The notes beneath the pieces are model-generated. The model made no database searches, had not been told where the DNA came from, and saw only the letters and a list, made by a program, of their open reading frames with translations. From contig CASJPF010000034.1 in NCBI GenBank assembly GCA_949383255.1, positions 1-38,714 of the forward strand: a DNA stretch of 38,714 nt. The letters run 5' to 3'. The position numbers and the translations under genes are program-made. Positions 25,137-33,878 of the stretch are shown here, in pieces (position 1 is the first letter of the stretch; every line of letters starts with the position of its first letter). Source of the stretch: Lachnospiraceae bacterium (lineage in GTDB: Bacteria > Bacillota > Clostridia > Lachnospirales > Lachnospiraceae).

Positions 25137-27503
25137 TTATTTACTGTATATCGACTGCATATCAGTTACATACAAACTATCAATCAAAATATCTCCATCT
25201 GAAAACAATTGTATCTCCTGCGAATTATAATCACTATAAGAACGCATTGAAATAGATTTTGTATTATTAAAAAATGCTTCTACTAAAGAACGATCAATAT
25301 AAATTTCCATAAATAGCTTTCCGTCTTCCAAAGAAAGGGGACCAGATACATGATTTAGCGAAGCCGCACTTCCCTTGTTCCTTGTATCACCAGAAATTGT
25401 TTTTGCCTCAACATTGTATGTATAGGAAGTCCTGTCAGAATCTTCATTTGATTTGAGCTGAATACCAAATTCCTTTGCATTATTTGCAGTGAGCATCATT
25501 CTGACGTAGAGCATATCTCCTTTCACATTTTCCAGCACCGCATTTGCTTGGTCTAGTGTAAGGTTTTGTTCTTCAGCCAATATATTTTTTTCCAAAGTAT
25601 GCAGCGCATCAATCGGGCACATCTTCACATCTGTTCCCTCATCATTCAGCCAAATTTTTCGTGTCAGTCCAACACAGTGCGCCCATCCAGAAGCGCCTTC
25701 CTCCGCACCGATCCGCTGATCTTGCATAATACTAAACACACATGCATCACCGCTTTGTGGATCAAAAAAGACACTTGGACCAGTAAATACATTACAGCCA
25801 TAATCAAGCAGCGATGGATTGTTATCAAAATTCTCATCCGGTATAAATTTTCCGGTTTCCACATTAAAATCACCCAAAAAATAATACACTTTATTGTCAG
25901 CAAGTCCTGCCGGCGCCGGTGATATCATAAAAATATATTTTTTTAAAGTCCCCGCTTCATTTGTAAGTGGCATAAGAATTGGCAGTTCCCAGCTAGTGCC
26001 ATAAGTCATTGACTGATTTTTCATCTCATAGACTGGTCCTATATATTTCCAATCCATATCAATTGTCCTATCAGGCTTCACTTCCAGTGTATCTGTTTCA
26101 TACAAAATAGCACTTCCACCTTCCGACTCCATACTTCCTGTACACACAAGCATACACCAGCTATCGCCTTCTTTCCAGATATGGGCATCTCGGAACTCAC
26201 CAGCCCTTCCCTGTCCCTCTGTCTGTTGTATTGCGAGCTTGTCATAAATAATCCACTCTGTCAGATTAGGATCGGAGAGATCGGCCGGATACGCCGCACC
26301 AATATTTTGATTAGAAATCAATCCCTCCTTTACATAACTGTCATTTCCCGCCGTAAAAAATAGAATTGGCACGCCATTTATATCCATTGCCGCACCGCCA
26401 GACCACACTCCATCAGGAACAACTGAATTTTCTGTCGGCGTAAGAGCTTCCTTAATTGGTTTCCAATGCACCATATCCTCACTCACCAAATGTCCCCAAC
26501 AAATATTTCGCCAGTAAGTCCCAACCATATTATTTTGATAAAATAAATGATACATACCATTATAATAAAATGGTGCATGTGGCTCATTCATCCAGTGTTG
26601 ATAAGGACCTCCATGATACTGTGTTTTATAGATATCTTGCATTAAAATGTTTTCCATCCAAATGTCCGCAAAAGCAATTTCTGGTATCTTGTCAACTATA
26701 ATTTTCTCCTCAGCCAACGCACCTTGATAAATTTTCAATTCGTCCATCAAGCCACAAAACATATTGTAGGTTCCCGCCGCAATCTGTTCCGCGTCAGAAT
26801 TTTTTCCTATCAAAAATTTTTTTCTGTCCGCTGGACTGATCGCAGTTCCAATTGGCACTTCCTTTGAACCAATTTTCGTGCCATTCAAATACAGGTTCAT
26901 CTCTCCTTTGGTGCCATCAAAGACCGCTGTCACTAGATTCCACTGATATTTTTTCAAGTTTACACCATCACCCCAGAGTGTGAGCCAATCATCTTTTGTT
27001 CCAACCTGAAAACACAATTTTCCAAACCGCTGATATCCTAAAAGGATTCCCTGCTTTTTATATTTGTCATATTGACTGATTATTGCAGTCAAATGCTCTG
27101 TTCCATTCTCCGCGGCATTAGGATCATCCCACTCAAATGCGCGTGGCGCAACCCAAACACTGGCAGAAAATGTTTCTCCTCCTACACAAATTTCATCTGT
27201 ACTGTAATCAACATAAGTTGAGCATCCGTCAAACAATAGAGAACCACCCTGCACACCACTCTCTCGCCATCCGGGTTCTTTATTCTCCATATACGTTGCA
27301 TTATTATAAAGATAATGCACCTTGGCATTTTGCACCTTTCCAGTGCTGTCCGCAATCGTTGTGCCCTCCTTTTCATCAAAGGTAAGATAGAGCATCAAAC
27401 TAGCTGCATCATTGCCCACATCCTTACAGCCAGTGCACAGAGCAACAAATATAGAAATGACAACCATTAAATAAATACTTTGCTTCCTAAAATTCAAAAC
27501 CAC
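25137..27503 (-). CDS. Surface lipoprotein GH32 enzyme with N-terminal LamG-like domain
   Basis: A 788-residue lipoprotein: signal peptide with lipobox ALCTGC (Cys26), a LamG/concanavalin-like domain (about 35-270; MLYLTFDEKEGTT, FSASVWV, GLMDELKIYQGAL) and a GH32 five-blade propeller plus beta-sandwich (about 290-788). In GH32 the nucleophile is Asp in WMNDPNG; here the motif is WMNEPHAP with Glu307. The RDP motif reads RDA (Asp439), and the acid/base Glu is likely Glu506 in SWELP. Activity on fructans or fructosides is therefore plausible but not assured. GTG at 27503 has GGAGAGGAGG just upstream. It follows the canonical GH32 gene after 400 bp, separated by a repeat and its own promoter (27767-27794). 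Confidence 0.88.
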   Translation of the reverse strand: MVLNFRKQSIYLMVVISIFVALCTGCKDVGNDAASLMLYLTFDEKEGTTIADSTGKVQNAKVHYLYNNATYMENKEPGWRESGVQGGSLLFDGCSTYVDYSTDEICVGGETFSASVWVAPRAFEWDDPNAAENGTEHLTAIISQYDKYKKQGILLGYQRFGKLCFQVGTKDDWLTLWGDGVNLKKYQWNLVTAVFDGTKGEMNLYLNGTKIGSKEVPIGTAISPADRKKFLIGKNSDAEQIAAGTYNMFCGLMDELKIYQGALAEEKIIVDKIPEIAFADIWMENILMQDIYKTQYHGGPYQHWMNEPHAPFYYNGMYHLFYQNNMVGTYWRNICWGHLVSEDMVHWKPIKEALTPTENSVVPDGVWSGGAAMDINGVPILFFTAGNDSYVKEGLISNQNIGAAYPADLSDPNLTEWIIYDKLAIQQTEGQGRAGEFRDAHIWKEGDSWCMLVCTGSMESEGGSAILYETDTLEVKPDRTIDMDWKYIGPVYEMKNQSMTYGTSWELPILMPLTNEAGTLKKYIFMISPAPAGLADNKVYYFLGDFNVETGKFIPDENFDNNPSLLDYGCNVFTGPSVFFDPQSGDACVFSIMQDQRIGAEEGASGWAHCVGLTRKIWLNDEGTDVKMCPIDALHTLEKNILAEEQNLTLDQANAVLENVKGDMLYVRMMLTANNAKEFGIQLKSNEDSDRTSYTYNVEAKTISGDTRNKGSAASLNHVSGPLSLEDGKLFMEIYIDRSLVEAFFNNTKSISMRSYSDYNSQEIQLFSDGDILIDSLYVTDMQSIYSK

Positions 27504-27542
27504 TCGCCTCCTCTCCTATCAAATTCTTTCTATTCCAAAATT

Positions 27543-27693
27543 AGTAACAGTTCAGCCTTCTGTTACAAGCATCATGCCATGCAAAACCACTTCGTGGTGT
27601 CAAAGCCACGTCCAGCGGCTTAATGCATTTTTGCCACTGCATAATTTTATGTGACTTATAAAGCTATAATTTGCAGTGAATGCAAGATCCTAG
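27543..27693 (+). repeat. Dispersed repeat of about 150 bp, copy C
   Basis: It aligns along its length with the reverse complement of 6585-6738. It lacks about six bases in the first hairpin (GTAACAGTTCAGCCTTCTGTTAC) but keeps GCCATGCAAAA, the TTCG hairpin and the TATAATTTGCAGTG-like end. It is non-coding and lies between the GH32 lipoprotein gene and its promoter. Confidence 0.75.
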
Positions 27694-27766
27694 ACGGAAC
27701 TGCAACCAAAATTATCCTATATTCTATGCACCAATTATTACTATAAAAGAAATGCTTTGACTTTGC

Positions 27767-27794
27767 TTTATAGTATAAGCAGCCTTGCTATCAA
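27767..27794 (-). promoter_or_regulatory. Promoter for the LamG-GH32 gene
   Basis: On the minus strand TTGATA (27794-27789), a 16-base spacer and TATAAA (27772-27767). The leader to the GTG at 27503 would be about 260 bases and would contain repeat copy C. The rest of the 27504-27905 gap shows nothing else. Confidence 0.5.
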
Positions 27795-27905
27795 CAGATG
27801 ACAGGCAAAGTATGGCGTAAGTTTATTATGCACAATACATAATCTATCACATCGCAATTATATATACCTAAAAATCTATTGTAAACAATAAAATTTATCT
27901 ATCTT

Positions 27906-29396
27906 TTACAATACTGCGAAATCATATTTCACAATATCCATATTTACTGTGCCATCCGCAAAGAAGGAAATACCATCCGCAGACTGTCCTGTATATAAGA
28001 TAGCGCTCAGAACTTGTTCCCCGTCATTGACAAACACCTCAACGCTAAACCGATCCAAAATAATCCTTAATTTCAACTCCCCATTTACACTGTTTACCTT
28101 GCTACGCCGCTGATGAATAATCGCCCTTCTGGAACCAGAATGCTTTCTGTCCACCTTCAATATAGATTCCCTTGGACGGAAACTCAATGAAGTCTGATAC
28201 TTCTCATTCTGCGCAAAGCGAAGCGCAAATTTATGATAAAGATTCTGCTTGTCTCCCGGACGGATTGTCAGTTCGATATCCACCTTACGCCCTCGGATTC
28301 CTTCTAGCTCTATCGCATCCGAAAAAATAACATTTTGGTAAGCCACTTTATTAACGCGAAACGCCTCCAATTCCCGAAGCGGAGTCTGATACAATCTGCC
28401 ATTTTTAATAGACAGTTCACGGGGTAAACTCATCTGCCCAAACCATAGAACATCTGTTGTCCGCTGCTGACAAGTATCCCAGTTCTGCATCCATCCAATC
28501 ATAACACGACGTCCATCTGGTGTAAGTACTGTCTGTGGTGCATAAAAATCAATGCCATAATCAATAGATTGGTCATGCTCCTCTTGAAATTTACCAGCCT
28601 CTTCATCAAATGAGCCAATTAAACAGAGTGTCCCATTTCCATTGTGGTACTCAAAACTTTGTGGTAACATATCCTGTGGGCTTGTAAGCAACACCCACTT
28701 TCCATCAAGCTGAAAGAAATCTGGGCACTCCCACATCTTCCCAAATCGATTATTGTTAGAAACCAGCACACTTTTAAACTTCCACTGAAATCCATCAGGG
28801 CTTGTATATAATAAAATCTGTCCACTTCCGTCCGCCGGTCGACTGCCAATCACACAGCAATAGGTGCCATCCTCTTTTTGCCACATTTTAGGATCCCGAA
28901 AATCATATCTACTACTGCCCTCTGGCAAATCCTTTTTGTCCAACACAGGATTTTTTTCATACTTTTCATAATCAATACCATCTCCCACAGCAAGACATTG
29001 TGTCTGCATCTCTCGGGACTCCCTGCCCCTCTGGCGTTCTTTCACTACACCAGTATACATCAATAATTGTCTGCCATCAGGAAGTGTAATTGCGCTTCCC
29101 GAAAAACATCCATCCATATCACATAACTCATCTGGAGCCAGCGCAACCGGAAGATACTCCCAACGCAACATATCAGCACTAACTGCGTGCCCCCAATGCA
29201 TTGGTCCCCAGTGGCAATCATAAGGATGATACTGATAAAACATATGGTATTTTCCATCATAGTACGAAAATCCATTGGGGTCATTCATCCACCCCACACG
29301 CGCAGATAAATGAAAATCTGGTCGCGCTTCTCTCGCAATTTGTTTTTCCATTGTCTCCTCATATTTTCGTGCATCCCGTAAAATGTGACTCATCAT
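27906..29396 (-). CDS. GH32 beta-fructosidase (sucrose / sucrose-6-phosphate hydrolase type)
   Basis: A 496-residue cytoplasmic GH32 enzyme that releases fructose from sucrose or short fructans. The catalytic triad is intact: Asp39 (nucleophile) in WMNDPNG, Asp168 (stabiliser) in FRDPKMW, and Glu223 (acid/base) in MWECPDFF. Propeller motifs such as MFYQYHP, GCFSGSA and MYTGV are normal. A C-terminal beta-sandwich (about 350-496) ends with RFSVEVFVNDGEQVLSA. No signal peptide. The start at 29396 is chosen because GGAGG (29405-29409) is eight bases upstream; a TTG at 29450 would add 18 residues. It follows the binding-protein gene and hairpin 29478-29518 in the sugar ABC operon, so it likely cleaves the imported sugar. 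Confidence 0.93.
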   Translation of the reverse strand: MMSHILRDARKYEETMEKQIAREARPDFHLSARVGWMNDPNGFSYYDGKYHMFYQYHPYDCHWGPMHWGHAVSADMLRWEYLPVALAPDELCDMDGCFSGSAITLPDGRQLLMYTGVVKERQRGRESREMQTQCLAVGDGIDYEKYEKNPVLDKKDLPEGSSRYDFRDPKMWQKEDGTYCCVIGSRPADGSGQILLYTSPDGFQWKFKSVLVSNNNRFGKMWECPDFFQLDGKWVLLTSPQDMLPQSFEYHNGNGTLCLIGSFDEEAGKFQEEHDQSIDYGIDFYAPQTVLTPDGRRVMIGWMQNWDTCQQRTTDVLWFGQMSLPRELSIKNGRLYQTPLRELEAFRVNKVAYQNVIFSDAIELEGIRGRKVDIELTIRPGDKQNLYHKFALRFAQNEKYQTSLSFRPRESILKVDRKHSGSRRAIIHQRRSKVNSVNGELKLRIILDRFSVEVFVNDGEQVLSAILYTGQSADGISFFADGTVNMDIVKYDFAVL

Positions 29397-29477
29397 ATTA
29401 AAATCCTCCATTCCGCCGACAGCCTGTAAATTGACCATCAGCTCAAGCAATTTAGTTCCTTAATATTTTTATAACAC

Positions 29478-29518
29478 AATATCAGAGTAGATGCATCTAT
29501 CATTTCCACTCTGATATT
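29478..29518. other. Hairpin between binding-protein and GH32 genes
   Basis: A perfect 11-bp stem (29478-29488 with 29508-29518) with a 19-base loop, about 75 bases after the binding-protein stop. On the minus strand it lacks a T-run. Such hairpins often protect the upstream part of a sugar ABC transcript, giving more binding protein than enzyme; that role is inferred. Confidence 0.55.
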
Positions 29519-29593
29519 GATTTTTTAGAACATTCTTGTTGCTTTATGACCTTTTTTTCAAAATATTCTGTCATTTTACTTCTATACTATTTT

Positions 29594-31276
29594 CTATTCA
29601 GCATCACCTGCTGTTGCATAGCGGTTATATGCTGCTTGATATACTTCCTGCAACTTCTCCATACCACAATTATCCTTCAAAGTAGAAAGGTAACTCTCCC
29701 ATGCTTCATCTGTCGGTCCTCCTTCTTTAATCCACAGACCTTCCTGCTCGGCTACTGTACTTTCAAAATCAGGTTTATATCTATCAATTGTATCAAGCTC
29801 TTCCTTTGTAAACACACAGTCAACAGGATAAGTAACAGCGCTGTTAACGCTTGGCATCCAGAACTCATTCAAATCTGTCAGACGCTCAATTGCACGGTCC
29901 TCCATCTTAAATGTTGTGTTATAATAATCACTGAGAATCAGCTTCGGACCATACACTTCGCACTCGCCCTTTAATTCACCTGCAGTCTTTCCAAACTTTT
30001 CTTGTGCTTCTTCATCTGTAATGCTCAACCATACTCCACTGTCATCCTTTGAGACAAAATATGTGTCAATTGGACCATACTGAAGTTGCATTACAATCTC
30101 AGGATCATACCACTGATCATAAAACTTGAGAAGACTTGCTGGGCTCTTACAATCCTTTGTAATACAGAGATTCCCACTGTTAATACCGCCACCAGTACGC
30201 ACTGTTACATTATGTGTTCCATCAGGACCATCGAGAATTGGAAGGAATACATAATCCTTCGCATACTCCCCCATCACTTCCTCAATATACCACCATGTCG
30301 CAACACCAACATAACCCTGTGAACACTTGGAGATAAGCTGTGTATCAGACTGGCTAAACATCTCGATATCCATCAATCCTTCTGCATACCAGTCATGAAA
30401 ATAAGTAAGTGCCTGTCGATACTGATCTGTCGCACACACAAAATCAACTGTTCCATCATCACGAAGTACTAGGTCATTGCAAACATCGTTTGGCCAATTT
30501 GTAAAACCAAAGCCAGCATAGAAAATATTTTGCCCCCAACACCATTGATCAAAACCAGTGCTCATTGGTATTGTACTACCTGCATCATTTCCATAATACT
30601 TTGCACTCATATCATTGTCCTTGAATGCTTTTAACACATTATGAAGTTCATCAAGCGTCTTTGGTACATCTAATCCCAAATCATCCAACCACGCCTTGTT
30701 AATCATAGAAAACTGAGGAATTGTATAAATACTGTAGTCTTTATCTGCTCCAATACCCGCTGTTCCCATCTGCTCGCCTGCAGGAAGTCCATAAATACCG
30801 CCATTGTTCATAGTAATGGCACTGCGGATATTTGGATTTTCATCTAAAATCTTGCTCAGATTTGGCATATACTCTTCTGTCAAATAAGGTGTTAAATCAA
30901 TAAACACACCATCTTCACCATAATTTGTCAAGTCATAATTGTTAAAACCAACACCCATAAATGCATCTGGGAGATCATCACCTGCAATTTTAATATTGAC
31001 CTGCTCTGCCAGAGAATCACTCATACAGTTCCACTCAATCTTAATTCCTGCATTCTCCTGCATTTTATTTAGAACTTCATTATTATCATACCCTTTACTA
31101 AGTGCACTCATAGCACCCATAACTGTAAACTCTGTCTGGGAAGTATCATTGCTTGCCACACCCGGCTCTGCTATACTTGTTTCCTTTCCTTTACCACCAC
31201 ATGCTGTCACCGATAATGCTAGACCTGTAACAAGTGTACAGGAAACTGCTTTTTTCCATAATTTTGTCTTTCTCAT
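29594..31276 (-). CDS. Extracellular sugar-binding lipoprotein of a CUT1 ABC transporter
   Basis: A 560-residue solute-binding protein of the LplA-like type. Signal peptide with lipobox SVTAC (Cys26), a Ser/Thr/Gly linker to about 45, then a large type-1 extracellular binding fold (FTVMGAMSALSKGY, DDLPDAFMGVGF, YGLPAGEQMG, LDVPKTLDELHNVLKAFKDND). Its size and the two partner permeases fit oligosaccharide uptake; adjacent fructosidases suggest fructo-oligosaccharides or sucrose. The start is at 31276, where AAGGAAGGA is six bases upstream; a GTG at 31300 would add eight residues. It follows the second permease by 23 bases. Confidence 0.93.
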   Translation of the reverse strand: MRKTKLWKKAVSCTLVTGLALSVTACGGKGKETSIAEPGVASNDTSQTEFTVMGAMSALSKGYDNNEVLNKMQENAGIKIEWNCMSDSLAEQVNIKIAGDDLPDAFMGVGFNNYDLTNYGEDGVFIDLTPYLTEEYMPNLSKILDENPNIRSAITMNNGGIYGLPAGEQMGTAGIGADKDYSIYTIPQFSMINKAWLDDLGLDVPKTLDELHNVLKAFKDNDMSAKYYGNDAGSTIPMSTGFDQWCWGQNIFYAGFGFTNWPNDVCNDLVLRDDGTVDFVCATDQYRQALTYFHDWYAEGLMDIEMFSQSDTQLISKCSQGYVGVATWWYIEEVMGEYAKDYVFLPILDGPDGTHNVTVRTGGGINSGNLCITKDCKSPASLLKFYDQWYDPEIVMQLQYGPIDTYFVSKDDSGVWLSITDEEAQEKFGKTAGELKGECEVYGPKLILSDYYNTTFKMEDRAIERLTDLNEFWMPSVNSAVTYPVDCVFTKEELDTIDRYKPDFESTVAEQEGLWIKEGGPTDEAWESYLSTLKDNCGMEKLQEVYQAAYNRYATAGDAE

Positions 31277-31299
31277 AATTATTCCTTCCTTTCTTTTCA

Positions 31300-32208
31300 C
31301 TAACCTTTTACTGCGCCCGCCATAAAACCTTTCTCAAAATACTTTTGCACAAATGGATAAATAATTAACATTGGGGCTGCTGCCACAATAATTGATGAAA
31401 ACTTAATCATCTCTGTCAATTTATTCAATTCTGCATATCCACCAGATATCGTACTTGCCTGACTTGCACTGGCGGAACTCTTAATTAAAATATTCCTCAA
31501 AATTAATGGTAATGGAGCTTTCTCCTCACCTGGCAGATAAATTAATGCCGTAAACCAGTCATTCCAATATGCAACCATACTAAACACAACCATCACCGCC
31601 ATAATGGACCGACTCAAAGGTACTACAATTTTATAAAATGTTGTCCATTTAGATGCTCCATCAATCCCCGCTGCCTCAATCATTTCCTTAGGAATACTAT
31701 TTTCAAAAAAGTTTCTCATAATAATCATATTGCCAACACCAACACCGCCCGGAAGGAAAAGCGCCCACATACTGTTCATAAGTCCTGTACTCTTTACTAC
31801 TAGATAAGTAGGAACCAATCCACCACCAAAATACATCGTAAAGATAAAAAAGATACTTAAAAACTTTCTTCCCGGCAAATCCTTGACACTAAGTGGATAC
31901 GCCGACAGATACAACATCAAAACAGAAAATATAGTACCAATCACAGTATACTTAATACTATTCAGGTAACCTGTCACAATACGGGAATCTGCAAATACAG
32001 CCTTGTATCCATCAAGAGTAAACTGACTTGGAAACAGAAAAGTCTTCCCCGCATATACATCATATGGATTTGACACTGAAGCAACCAATATATAGTACAG
32101 CGGATAGGCAACGATAAATAGCGCTACTGCACAGATTGCAACCAGAATAATATCACTTGTTCTCTCGGAAAATCCTGTCGAAGCTTTGGTTTTAGTTTTT
32201 GCGCTCAT
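31300..32208 (-). CDS. CUT1 ABC sugar permease (LplC/MalG type)
   Basis: A 302-residue inner-membrane permease with six transmembrane segments (about 18-40, 80-102, 113-135, 147-160, 190-212, 265-285). The EAA loop that contacts the ATPase is seen as EMIEAAGIDGASKWTTFYKIVVPLS (split here: EMIEAAGIDGA at about 175-185). The C-terminus KGFMAGAVKG is typical of this subfamily. AGGAGG is seven bases before the ATG. It lies 10 bases after the first permease gene. It needs the binding protein and a separate ATPase. Confidence 0.95.
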   Translation of the reverse strand: MSAKTKTKASTGFSERTSDIILVAICAVALFIVAYPLYYILVASVSNPYDVYAGKTFLFPSQFTLDGYKAVFADSRIVTGYLNSIKYTVIGTIFSVLMLYLSAYPLSVKDLPGRKFLSIFFIFTMYFGGGLVPTYLVVKSTGLMNSMWALFLPGGVGVGNMIIMRNFFENSIPKEMIEAAGIDGASKWTTFYKIVVPLSRSIMAVMVVFSMVAYWNDWFTALIYLPGEEKAPLPLILRNILIKSSASASQASTISGGYAELNKLTEMIKFSSIIVAAAPMLIIYPFVQKYFEKGFMAGAVKG

Positions 32209-32218
32209 ACCACACCTC

Positions 32219-33187
32219 CTATATAAAACTTGTGTCTTCAGATATCTTACCCGCTATCTTGTTGACAACAATTAACAGAACAATATTGACCGCCGTATTA
32301 AACAAACCTACTGCTGTAGAATAACTATACTTGGCATTTTCAATACCTTGTTGGTATACATACACTGCAATAACATCACTTGTTGCCTTATTCAAGTCTG
32401 TCTGCAAAAGCCATACCTTTTCAAATCCTACATTCATCAAACCACCTGCACTCATAATGAGGTTTAACACCATAATAGAGGTCAGTTCTGGTATATCGAT
32501 ATGAAGAATCCTCTGAAACATAGATGCGCCATCTACTTTTGCCGCCTCGTAGAGCGAAGTGTCCACATTCGCAAGCGTAGCCATGTATACAATAACGCCC
32601 CAGCCTGCATCCTGCCAGATACCAGAAGCTATGTAGATTGTTCGGAACGCGGAAGCCTCTGTCAAGAAATCAATAGAAGTACCCGCAATCAAATTAACCA
32701 GACCACCTGAAGGGCTTAAGAAAATCCGAATCATACCACAGATAACCATAGTTGAAATAAAGTGCGGCGCATAGAGCACTGTCTGTGTCAGTCTTTTAAA
32801 ACGCTGAAACCGCAACTGATTGAGCATTAGTGCCAAGATAATCGGAATTGGAAAACTCCACAACAGACTGAAAAAACTTAGCAATACTGTGTTTTTAATC
32901 ATACGTCCACATGTCGGTGCCGTAAAGAATCGCTCAAACCATTCTAATCCAACCCATTCACTGCCAAACATGCCACGGCTGGCTTTATAATCGCGGAATG
33001 CAATTTGAATACCATACATTGGTATGTACTTATAAATTACTGTTAGCACGACAGGCACTAAAAGCATCACATAGAGCTGCCAGTTATCCAGTATTCGGCG
33101 CTTCAGCGGTTTTCCTATCGTTGCTGTCGGATTCACAGAAATCGACATCGCTGTTGTTGGACCCTTAGTATTCGATTTTTTGCTCAT
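32219..33187 (-). CDS. CUT1 ABC sugar permease (LplB/MalF type)
   Basis: A 322-residue permease with six membrane segments. A basic N-terminal tail is followed by NWQLYVMLLVPVVLTVIYKY (first span), GIQIAFRDYKASRGMFG, and the EAA loop YEAAKVDGASMFQRILHIDIP (about 212-232). It ends KIAGKISEDTSF, as usual for LplB-like proteins. The start is at 33187, with AAAGGAGAG just upstream; the extra 18 residues from 33241 are unlike the family. It is the first gene of the operon, downstream of the operator region at 33458-33621. No ATPase gene follows, so a shared MsmX/MsmK-type ATPase encoded elsewhere is expected. Confidence 0.95.
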   Translation of the reverse strand: MSKKSNTKGPTTAMSISVNPTATIGKPLKRRILDNWQLYVMLLVPVVLTVIYKYIPMYGIQIAFRDYKASRGMFGSEWVGLEWFERFFTAPTCGRMIKNTVLLSFFSLLWSFPIPIILALMLNQLRFQRFKRLTQTVLYAPHFISTMVICGMIRIFLSPSGGLVNLIAGTSIDFLTEASAFRTIYIASGIWQDAGWGVIVYMATLANVDTSLYEAAKVDGASMFQRILHIDIPELTSIMVLNLIMSAGGLMNVGFEKVWLLQTDLNKATSDVIAVYVYQQGIENAKYSYSTAVGLFNTAVNIVLLIVVNKIAGKISEDTSFI

Positions 33188-33457
33188 ACTTTCTCTCCTT
33201 TCATTTTTGGAACCTCTGACAAATAACATGTGTATCTTCATTTAATTATTTCTTTGGTCAATAAGCTTTCTCATATCTCATTATGCTTTCCTTGTCTGGC
33301 AATGATGCAGCAATCTATTCCTTTTAAGAAATATCCTACACGATTCACTCTTATTATTTATCAATAATTCCCTATCTATAATTTTGTCAACAAACAACGC
33401 AAACTTTTATTTCGTGAAATTAGTAAAAATTATTGCCCTGTATTTAACTTATTTTTC

Positions 33458-33471
33458 ATGAAACGTTATTT
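33458..33471. promoter_or_regulatory. Half-conserved LacI-type operator
   Basis: ATGAAACGTTATTT keeps the left half and centre of the perfect site at 33608-33621. It lies about 70 bases upstream of the candidate -35 of the sugar operon. A second binding site could let the regulator loop the DNA. Confidence 0.5.
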
Positions 33472-33607
33472 GTTGTTGTGGCTACATTATCATTTTATTT
33501 ATGAAAAGTCAATATATTTTTTATATTTTCTTAGTTCTTTTGATGTTTTTATTTATTTTATACAATATTTTTTATGCAAATTGTATGTTATTTTGCTTTT
33601 GATTTTT

Positions 33608-33621
33608 ATGAAACGTTTCAT
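33608..33621. promoter_or_regulatory. Perfect palindromic LacI-family operator
   Basis: ATGAAACGTTTCAT is a 14-bp perfect palindrome with the central CG typical of LacI/GalR-family sites. It lies just upstream of the -35 box of the regulator gene's promoter. Confidence 0.75.
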
Positions 33622-33641
33622 GTAATTTATTTTAAAATTAC

Positions 33642-33670
33642 TTTACTTTTTTTGATTTATGAATTATAAT
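33642..33670 (+). promoter_or_regulatory. Promoter of the LacI-type regulator gene
   Basis: TTTACT (33642-33647), a 17-base spacer and TATAAT (33665-33670). The leader to the ATG at 33879 is about 200 bases. Confidence 0.55.
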
Positions 33671-33878
33671 AAAATTCAGAACAGAAAAAATGATATATAG
33701 TCATTAAATATTTTCATAATATTTCATGTACATAATAAGGAACTATTCATAAATAAGTTCGTACTTCTCTCTATCACAAAAAACAGCCTAGCGACTTATT
33801 TTTGAATCAGACAGCTTCCTTACTAAATTGATTCTAAACTGTTCTTATCTCATACTATCAGAAAGGGAACTCTTAAAT

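Larger units (their letters stand above)
33188..33878. other. Divergent control region between the sugar operon and the LacI-type gene
   Basis: A 690-bp very AT-rich spacer without a gene. It holds two operator-like sites (33458-33471 and 33608-33621), a promoter toward the regulator (33642-33670), and TTGACA on the minus strand at 33390-33385 that may be the -35 box of the sugar operon, though no clean -10 is at 17 bases. Confidence 0.6.

Noticed and set aside
27906..29450. Longer GH32 product starting at TTG 29450
   Set aside because: The strong GGAGG eight bases before the ATG at 29396 decides for the shorter form, which also fits the family length.
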